Source of the DNA: Streptomyces bauhiniae
Lineage (GTDB): Bacteria > Actinomycetota > Actinomycetes > Streptomycetales > Streptomycetaceae
Length of the DNA: 64,000 nucleotides
NCBI RefSeq assembly: GCF_004784475.1
Contig: NZ_SRRT01000011.1
Span: forward strand, 82,796 to 146,795
Direction of reading: 5' to 3'
Shown: piece after piece, positions 59,151 to 64,000 of the stretch
How the letters are laid out: each line of letters starts with the position of its first letter
Position numbering within the stretch: the stretch's first letter is position 1
Notes under the pieces: generated by a model
Database searches by the model: none
The model's input: only the letters and a program-made list of their open reading frames with translations
What the model was told of the DNA's origin: nothing
Program-made: the position numbers and the translations under genes

Positions 59151-59177
59151 TCGTGCACGAACGATCGTCGTGCACGA
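59151..59177 (-). promoter_or_regulatory. double palindrome TCGTGCACGA before LLM oxidoreductase
   Basis: The perfect 10-bp palindrome TCGTGCACGA occurs at 59151-59160 and again at 59168-59177, 17 bases apart, with a further palindrome ACGATCGT (59161-59168) between. It lies 25-51 bases upstream of the LLM gene. The regulator is not next door. Confidence 0.6.
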
Positions 59178-59213
59178 CGGGCCTGACCGGAGGGAGCCGC
59201 GCGGGGATCATTA

Positions 59214-59396
59214 GGGCCTGTCCGGCGGATCATGGCGCGGACGCGGGGCCTGGCACGCCCATCTGCGGCGTTGTCGTCGGTTGCCGACGCTCCGCGTCGA
59301 CGCCCTCCTCCGCCTTGCACCTGGACGCACCAGACCCCGCTCACCGGGATCGATCGGCACCCTTTCTTCCCGCACCCTGATCCGCCGGACAGGCCC
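59214..59396. mobile_element. 183-bp MITE-like element with 19-bp terminal inverted repeats and TA duplication
   Basis: Left end GGGCCTGTCCGGCGGATCA (59214-59232) and right end TGATCCGCCGGACAGGCCC (59378-59396) are perfect inverted repeats. TA dinucleotides flank both ends (59212-59213, 59397-59398). No transposase ORF fits in the 145-bp interior. This fits a miniature transposon mobilised in trans by an IS5/Tc-like transposase. The right end supplies the G of the stop codon TAG of the neighbouring gene. Confidence 0.85.
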
Positions 59397-59869
59397 TACC
59401 CCAGGAACCGCTCCAGCGCCTCGACGACCAGCCGGTGGTCCTCGATCTGGGGGAGGCCGGAGACGGTCACCGAGCCGATGACGCCCACGCCTTCCACGGT
59501 GATGGGGAAGGAACCGCCGTGTGCCGCGTAGCGGTCGGGGTCGAGGCGGGACGAGTCCTCGAAGGTGGTGCCCTTGGCGCGGAAACGTGAGCCGACCAGG
59601 TAGGAGGCGGAGCCGTAGCGCTCCACCACCCGGCGCTTACGGGCGATCCAGGCGTCGTTGTCCGGGGTCGAGCCGGGCAGCGCCGCGTGGAAGAGCTGCT
59701 GGCCCGCGCGGTGGATGTCGACGGCGATCGGCGCCTGCCGTTCCCGGCCCAGCTCGACCAGGAGGGAGCCCAGCGCCCAGGCGTCGTCGTGGGTGAAGGT
59801 ACGGAAGACCAGGCGCTGTTCCTGCGCCTCCAGGTCCGCCACGCTCGGAGTGTCCTGCGCTTGCGCCAT
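59396..59869 (-). CDS. UPF0303/GlcG-like heme-degrading-domain protein
   Basis: 157-residue protein of the UPF0303/DUF336 family: FTHDDAWALGSLLVELGRE, AVDIHRAGQQLFHAALPGSTPDND, and HGGSFPITVEGVGVIGSVTVSGLPQIEDHRLVVEAL near the end (by position). Some relatives bind heme or cobalamin; most are unknown. ATG at 59869 overlaps the stop of the oxidoreductase gene upstream by 1 base, so the two are coupled. Its stop TAG is formed by TA of the MITE target site and the element's terminal G, so the native C-terminus may have been changed by the insertion. Confidence 0.82.
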   Translation of the reverse strand: MAQAQDTPSVADLEAQEQRLVFRTFTHDDAWALGSLLVELGRERQAPIAVDIHRAGQQLFHAALPGSTPDNDAWIARKRRVVERYGSASYLVGSRFRAKGTTFEDSSRLDPDRYAAHGGSFPITVEGVGVIGSVTVSGLPQIEDHRLVVEALERFLG

Positions 59870-60942
59870 CAGAGCGTCACCGTCACCTTGTCGCGGGCGG
59901 AGCGGCGGGCCGCCTCCAGGACGTCGAGGGTCTCGGCGGCCTCCAGTGCGGTCACCGGGTTCGGGCCGGTGCCTCGCACGGCGGCGGCGACGGCGGCGTA
60001 GTAGGCGGGGTAGTCGCCCGGCACGGTCTCCACGGCGGTGCCGCCGCCGGTGACCGGGGACTCGCCGGCGCCCAGCCGGCCCCAGAGCGACTCCTCCTCG
60101 ACGCCCCACGCGGCCTCGGTGCCGGGGCGGGCGCCGTCGCGCAGCGCCGCCTCCTGCGGGTCCAGGCCGTACTTCACGAAACCGGCGCGCGAGCCGAGCA
60201 CCCGGAAACGGGGGCCGAGCTGGGCGGTGGTGGCGGAGACGTACAGGTGCGAGCGGACGCCGTTCGCGTGGGTCAGGGCGAGGAAGGTGTCGTCGTCGGT
60301 CTCGGCGCCGTCACGGCGGACGACCGCCTCGGCGTACACCTCGGTGACCGGGCCGAACAGGGTGATGGCCTGGTCGACGACATGGCTGCCGAGGTCGTAC
60401 AGCAGGCCGCCGATCTCCGCCGGGTCGCCGGACTCGCGCCAGCCGCCCTTGGGCTGCGGGCGCCAGCGCTCGAAGCGGGACTCGAAGCGCCAGACGTCGC
60501 CCAGCGCGCCGTCGGCCAGCAGCTTGCGCAGGGTGAGGAAGTCGTTGTCCCAGCGGCGGTTCTGGAAGACGGAGAGCAGCACCCCGTGCTCGTCGGCGAG
60601 GGCGGCCAGTTCGCGGGCCTCGGCGGCGGTGCCGGAGACCGGCTTGTCCACGACGACCGGCAGACCGGCCTTGAGGGCGGTGGTGGCGAGCGGTACGTGC
60701 GTCTTGTTCGGGGACGCGATGACGATCAGGTCCAGCTCACCGGCGCGCTCGAACAGCTCGTCCGGGGTGTCGGCGACGCGGACGTCCGGGAACTCGGCGC
60801 GGGCCTGCTCCTGGCGCTCGGGGTTCGAGGTGACGACCGTGTCCAGGACGAGGCCGTCCGTGGCGGCGATCAGCGGGGCGTGGAAGACGGAGCCGGCGAG
60901 GCCGTAGCCGATCAGGCCGACGCGGAGGGGTGTACCAGTCAT
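59869..60942 (-). CDS. Gfo/Idh/MocA family oxidoreductase
   Basis: 357-residue NAD(P)-dependent sugar or inositol dehydrogenase-like protein. Rossmann motif GLIGYGLAGSVFHAP (residues 9-23), followed by ASPNKTHVPLATTALKAGLPVVVDKPVSG, in which EKP of the family reads DKP, and a C-terminal alpha/beta domain with YDLGSHVVDQAI. ATG at 60942. Upstream is the inverted repeat CTTTCGCAAC-GCT-GTTGCCAAAG and then the divergent ROK regulator, which should control this gene. Coupled to the downstream DUF336-like gene. Substrate likely a sugar or polyol. Confidence 0.9.
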   Translation of the reverse strand: MTGTPLRVGLIGYGLAGSVFHAPLIAATDGLVLDTVVTSNPERQEQARAEFPDVRVADTPDELFERAGELDLIVIASPNKTHVPLATTALKAGLPVVVDKPVSGTAAEARELAALADEHGVLLSVFQNRRWDNDFLTLRKLLADGALGDVWRFESRFERWRPQPKGGWRESGDPAEIGGLLYDLGSHVVDQAITLFGPVTEVYAEAVVRRDGAETDDDTFLALTHANGVRSHLYVSATTAQLGPRFRVLGSRAGFVKYGLDPQEAALRDGARPGTEAAWGVEEESLWGRLGAGESPVTGGGTAVETVPGDYPAYYAAVAAAVRGTGPNPVTALEAAETLDVLEAARRSARDKVTVTL

Positions 60943-60950
60943 GAGTCCTA

Positions 60951-60973
60951 CTTTCGCAACGCTGTTGCCAAAG
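60951..60973. promoter_or_regulatory. ROK-type operator between oxidoreductase and regulator
   Basis: CTTTCGCAAC (60951-60960), GCT spacer, GTTGCCAAAG (60964-60973): arms complementary at 9 of 10 positions. It lies between the divergent starts at 60942 and 61000, and is the probable binding site of the ROK regulator. Confidence 0.72.
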
Positions 60974-60999
60974 TGCAAGCGGCGGGGAGAATGGACCCC

Positions 61000-62133
61000 G
61001 TGAACAGGACTGACAGGACGGGGCGCAACCCGGCGGGAGCGAATCTGCTCGCGGTGCGGTCGCACAACACCGCACTCGTGCTCGATCTGCTGCGCGGCGC
61101 CGGGGCGGAGGGCATCAGCAGGCTCGAACTCGCCGAGCGCACGGGACTCACTCCCCAGGCCGTCAGCAAGATCACCGCGCGGCTGCGGGAGGACGGCTTC
61201 GCCGCCGAGGCCGGCCGCCGGGCGTCCACCGGGGGCAAGCCGCGCACCGTGCTGCGCCTGGTCCCCGAGGCGGGGCACGCGGTGGGCGTGCACCTGGACC
61301 GGGACGAGCTGCGGGTGGTGCTGCTCGATCTCGACGGCACCGTGGTCGGGGAACGGCGCGGTGACACCGGCCTCGGCGGCGGGGCGGAGACGGTGCTCGC
61401 GCTGGTCGCGGACGAGGTGACCGCGCTGGTCACGGAGGTGCTGGGCGGCGAGGGGCTCGCGGACGCCGGGACGCTGCTCGGGGTCGGGGTCGCGCTGCCA
61501 GGTCCGCTGGACCACGTCGGCGGGGTGCTGCACCGGGTGACCGGGTTCCCCGAGTGGGAGGGGTTCGCGCTGCGGGACGCGCTCGCCGGGCGGCTCGGGG
61601 TGCCCGTGGTGGTCGACAAGGACACCAACGCGGCGGCGCTCGGGCTGGCGGCGGGGGGCGAGCGCGGGTCGTTCGCCTACCTGCACCTCGGTACGGGCCT
61701 CGGCGCGGGCCTGGTGATCGGCGGGAGCGTGCACCGGGGGGCGCGGACCGGGGCCGGGGAGTTCGGACACCAGGTCATCCAGCTCGACGGGCCTCTTTGC
61801 GAGTGCGGGGACCGGGGGTGCCTGGAGGCGCTGTGCCTGGCGGCCGTCGGGCGCGGCGAGACAGGGGAGGCGGCGCGCGTGCTCGGGGTGGGGGCCGGGA
61901 ATCTGGCCGGGCTGCTCGACATCGACCGGGTCCTGCTCGGCGGGCGGACGGTCGCTTCGGCGCCGGAGGCGTACGTCGAGGGGGTCGCCGGGATACTCGC
62001 GGCGCGGGCCCGGCGGGAGGGGGTGCTCGGGGACGCGGTGCCGGTACGGGTTGCGCCGGGCGGGGAGGGGGTGGTGGCTGTGGGGGCGGGGCAGTTGTTG
62101 TTGGCGCCGGTGTTCGGGAGGGCGGGGGGATAG
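61000..62133 (+). CDS. ROK-family transcriptional repressor
   Basis: 377-residue ROK protein. N-terminal winged helix (NTALVLDLLRGAGAEGISRLELAERTGLTPQAVSKITARL, by spacing), then the sugar-kinase-like domain with the acidic DKDTNAAALG, HLGTGLGAGLVIGG, and the zinc motif CECGDRGCLEAL. Zinc-binding residues are intact. GTG at 61000 fits the GGGGAGA SD (9-base spacing); ATG at 60991 lies too close to it. Divergent from the oxidoreductase and flanked by its operator, so it likely represses a sugar-catabolic unit and is released by a sugar ligand. Confidence 0.92.
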   Translation: MNRTDRTGRNPAGANLLAVRSHNTALVLDLLRGAGAEGISRLELAERTGLTPQAVSKITARLREDGFAAEAGRRASTGGKPRTVLRLVPEAGHAVGVHLDRDELRVVLLDLDGTVVGERRGDTGLGGGAETVLALVADEVTALVTEVLGGEGLADAGTLLGVGVALPGPLDHVGGVLHRVTGFPEWEGFALRDALAGRLGVPVVVDKDTNAAALGLAAGGERGSFAYLHLGTGLGAGLVIGGSVHRGARTGAGEFGHQVIQLDGPLCECGDRGCLEALCLAAVGRGETGEAARVLGVGAGNLAGLLDIDRVLLGGRTVASAPEAYVEGVAGILAARARREGVLGDAVPVRVAPGGEGVVAVGAGQLLLAPVFGRAGG

Positions 62134-62357
62134 GGGGTTTCCGCCGGGTCGGCGGGACCTCTGGGGGCTGGGTCCGGTGCGAGGCGGAGGGGGCGACGAC
62201 ACCGCAGCTTGGGGGAGTGCGTGCCTGACCCGCGCGCCCCCCCGCAAGACGGGGCCTGCCGGTTGGCGGAGCCGAGGTCCACTGATCGGGCGGAGCTGGG
62301 GGCGAGCCCGGAGTGGCGCGGGGCGCGGAGGCGGGGGTCCGGCATGTTCATGTGTTC

Positions 62358-63647
62358 ATGCGATTGTCCTCGGCCCTGTCGTCGTCCCTGCCCCGCTGCT
62401 GCTCCGCGTCCGCCTCCCTCCCCGCCTCGCTCTGTCTGGTCGCGGTCACCGCGCTCGCGCCCGTGTCGTCCGCGGCCGCCGTCGCGCCCTGTGTGGCGGG
62501 GGACGACGGGTCCTTCCCGCTCGGTACGCGCATTCACGGCGGCCCCGACACCTACCGGGCCGGCGGGGCGCCCGGCACCTGGTACATCGACCTCGTCAAC
62601 GCCGGGGCGCAGGCGTGCGCGGGCGTTCATCCGGTGGTGGTCCTCGTCGACGACGAGCGTCTTCTGCGGCCGTCGCAGGCCAAACTCGATTTCTACGACG
62701 GACGCAAGCGGCGCCCGGTACGGCTGGAGAGCACCGATCACCAGGAGCTGGTCGGCGTGGTCGGGGCCGACGGGTTCGCCGGGTACACCGTGGCCCCCGG
62801 CAAGACGGTCACGGTCAGGCTCCGCCTGATGATCACCTCCGAGGCGTACGCCGACCACGTCACCGCCAAGGCCGCGCTGGTCCAGCGACGGGGGCAGGAC
62901 GGGGAGTGGGTGGGGGAGTCCGAGGACTACGTCTTCGACATCGACGGCGAGGAACCGGACCCCGCCCGCACGAAGGGCTCCGCCCCGCCGACCCGGCCCC
63001 CCGGCCCGACGGCCACGGACGAAGCGGGCCGCCCGGTGGGCACGGACGAGCCCGCCCGCCCGACGAAGACGGACGAAGCCGGCCGCCCGGTGGGGGCGGA
63101 CGAGGCCGGCCGCCCAGCGGGCACCGAGGACCCCGCCCGCCCGGTAGGCACCGATGAACCCGCCCGTCCGCAGGACACCGACGAGTCCGGCCGCCCGGTA
63201 GGCACCGAGGAGCCCGGCCGCGCGGAGGACACCGAGGCGCCTGGCCGTGCGGGGAACGCCGAGGAGCCCGGCCGCCCGCTCAACACCGACGACCCCGGCC
63301 GCCCGGTGAGCACCGACGAGCCCGCTCACCCGGCCGACCCCGACGAGACCCCCGACCCGACCGACCCCGATGACCCCGACAGCACCCCGGTCAGCCCCTC
63401 CCGAGCCCCCGACACCACGGAGGCAGGCGTCACCCCGGCCCCCGAAGACCCGTACGCCCCGGACACCCCCGCTCCCGCCGCCCCCTCCCCGTCCACCTCG
63501 TACGACACCGAGAACCCCGACGACCCCCAACTCCCCGAACTCGCCCACACCGGCAGCCCCCTTCCCCGCGCCCTCCTCGCAGCCGTAGCCGCCCTCCTCA
63601 TCCTCTTGGGCACCGCCGCCCTGACCCTGACCCGCAAACGCCGCTGA
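62358..63647 (+). CDS. LAHTG-anchored surface protein with nonapeptide repeats
   Basis: 429-residue secreted protein. Signal peptide (LPASLCLVAVTALAPVSSAAA), a ~150-residue globular domain (GDDGSFPLGTRIHGGPDTYRAGG), then 12 nine-residue repeats of TDExGRPVG type (TDEAGRPVG, TDEPARPTK, TEDPARPVG and variants; 63015-63338), a Pro/Asp/Thr tail, and finally LAHTG, hydrophobic LLAAVAALLILLGTAALTL and RKRR. LAxTG is the sortase class E motif of streptomycetes. ATG at 62358 is chosen. The repeat region acts as a charged wall-spanning stalk, probably variable in number. Confidence 0.8.
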   Translation: MRLSSALSSSLPRCCSASASLPASLCLVAVTALAPVSSAAAVAPCVAGDDGSFPLGTRIHGGPDTYRAGGAPGTWYIDLVNAGAQACAGVHPVVVLVDDERLLRPSQAKLDFYDGRKRRPVRLESTDHQELVGVVGADGFAGYTVAPGKTVTVRLRLMITSEAYADHVTAKAALVQRRGQDGEWVGESEDYVFDIDGEEPDPARTKGSAPPTRPPGPTATDEAGRPVGTDEPARPTKTDEAGRPVGADEAGRPAGTEDPARPVGTDEPARPQDTDESGRPVGTEEPGRAEDTEAPGRAGNAEEPGRPLNTDDPGRPVSTDEPAHPADPDETPDPTDPDDPDSTPVSPSRAPDTTEAGVTPAPEDPYAPDTPAPAAPSPSTSYDTENPDDPQLPELAHTGSPLPRALLAAVAALLILLGTAALTLTRKRR

Positions 63648-64000
63648 CACCAGCCGCCCCCCAGCTCCCCGGCCCCGCCGCCGCCCCGGCCGGTCAGCCG
63701 CCCTCCAGGCCCCCGGCCTCCCCCGACACCGAAGCCCCGCTGGCCTCAGCCGTCACCCTCCCCCCAAACCCCTGGCCTCCCGGACCCCCAGGCCCCGCCG
63801 CCCCCCCCGGCCGGTCACCCTCCCCCCAAACCCCTGGCCTCCCGGACCCCCAAGCCCCGCCGCCCCCGACCCGTCAGTCGCCCCCCAGCCCTCCAGCCTC
63901 CCCGACACCCCAACGCCCCTGACCCCAAGCCCCCCACCTCCCCCAACACCCCAACCCACCCCACCCCCACCCCCCGCAACCCCTCCCCCCTAACTACCCT
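63648..64000 (+). other. C-rich, G-poor noncoding region with direct repeats
   Basis: 353 bases after the surface-protein gene with strong strand asymmetry: runs of C with very few G on the plus strand. No credible gene. A 51-base unit starting GTCACCCTCCCCCCAAACCC is present at 63752-63802 and again at 63814-63864 with one mismatch (62-base period). Around it are degenerate CCTGGCCTCCCGGA and CCCCAAGCCCC pieces. Confidence 0.7.
63752..63864 (+). repeat. tandem direct repeat, two 51-bp copies
   Basis: Copy one 63752-63802 and copy two 63814-63864 differ at one base (GGCCCCG versus AGCCCCG). Between them are 11 C/G bases. Looks like slippage in a polypyrimidine stretch rather than a mobile element. 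Confidence 0.8.

Noticed and set aside
59233..59377. Possible transposase remnant inside the MITE
   Set aside because: The 145-bp interior has no stretch resembling a DDE transposase in any frame.
63015..63338. Regular 27-bp repeats considered as a CRISPR array
   Set aside because: The units are contiguous in-frame coding repeats without unique spacers, inside a surface-protein gene.

Overview
The window is chromosomal DNA from a Streptomyces-type actinomycete. The basis is very high G+C with strong G/C bias at third codon positions, many GTG starts, an SsgA-like sporulation gene, DasR-type operators (dre) at an N-acetylglucosamine PTS, Bcp/RdgB/ClpS/DUF2017 housekeeping neighbours, a CysO-dependent cysteine pathway, and a sortase-E type LAHTG surface protein. 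Gene order around nagE, nagF and rph resembles, from memory, the S. coelicolor SCO2890-SCO2945 region; no search was run.

Layout. 1-5.9 kb: the 3' end of a GH20 hexosaminidase, then a three-gene xanthine-dehydrogenase-like operon whose large subunit has lost canonical molybdenum-cofactor motifs. 6-8.1 kb: an orphan tandem SUKH-4-like protein and a GT2 glycosyltransferase. 8.1-11.2 kb: a PIN toxin/antitoxin pair, tRNA-Cys, an MFS transporter, and a ribbon-helix-helix/Doc toxin pair with operator-like palindromes. 11.2-19.9 kb: SF2 helicase, IclR regulator, Lon-like protease, AsnC regulator with divergent hppD, TPR protein, glycolate-oxidase-like GlcD. 19.9-26.5 kb: ssgG-like gene, two RDD membrane proteins, secreted M6 metalloprotease and a Streptomyces-type intergenic inverted repeat. 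26.4-29.5 kb: NAD salvage (pncA, pncB) divergent from clpS-DUF2017. 29.8-33.2 kb: amino-acid permease, then mec, a cysteine-ending leader peptide, cysO and cysM. 33.3-38.3 kb: lipoprotein, MazF-like membrane protein, MBL hydrolase, GlcNAc PTS IIC and IIB with dre sites, rph, a second lipoprotein. 38.3-50 kb: LiaF-like protein, ABC-2 exporter, class A PBP, Cpn10-like protein, DUF3618, bcp, tRNA-Leu, rdgB, SGNH hydrolase, DUF445. 50-57 kb: MFS transporter, DUF2267, and a lower-GC PLD-helicase-DUF3427 gene that looks acquired. 57-64 kb: YidC-like insertase, LLM oxidoreductase, a 183-bp MITE, an oxidoreductase pair divergent from a ROK repressor, and a repeat-rich surface protein followed by C-rich repetitive DNA.

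Themes. Amino-sugar use links GH20, the GlcNAc PTS and DasR operators. Sulfur assimilation is self-contained in mec-leader-cysO-cysM; its leader peptide, apparently leaderless promoter and possible anti-SD make this the most interesting regulatory unit. Candidate defence or conflict genes are scattered singles (PIN pair, Doc pair, SUKH-4, MazF-like, PLD-helicase), not an obvious island. I see no CRISPR array, prophage, rRNA operon or biosynthetic cluster.
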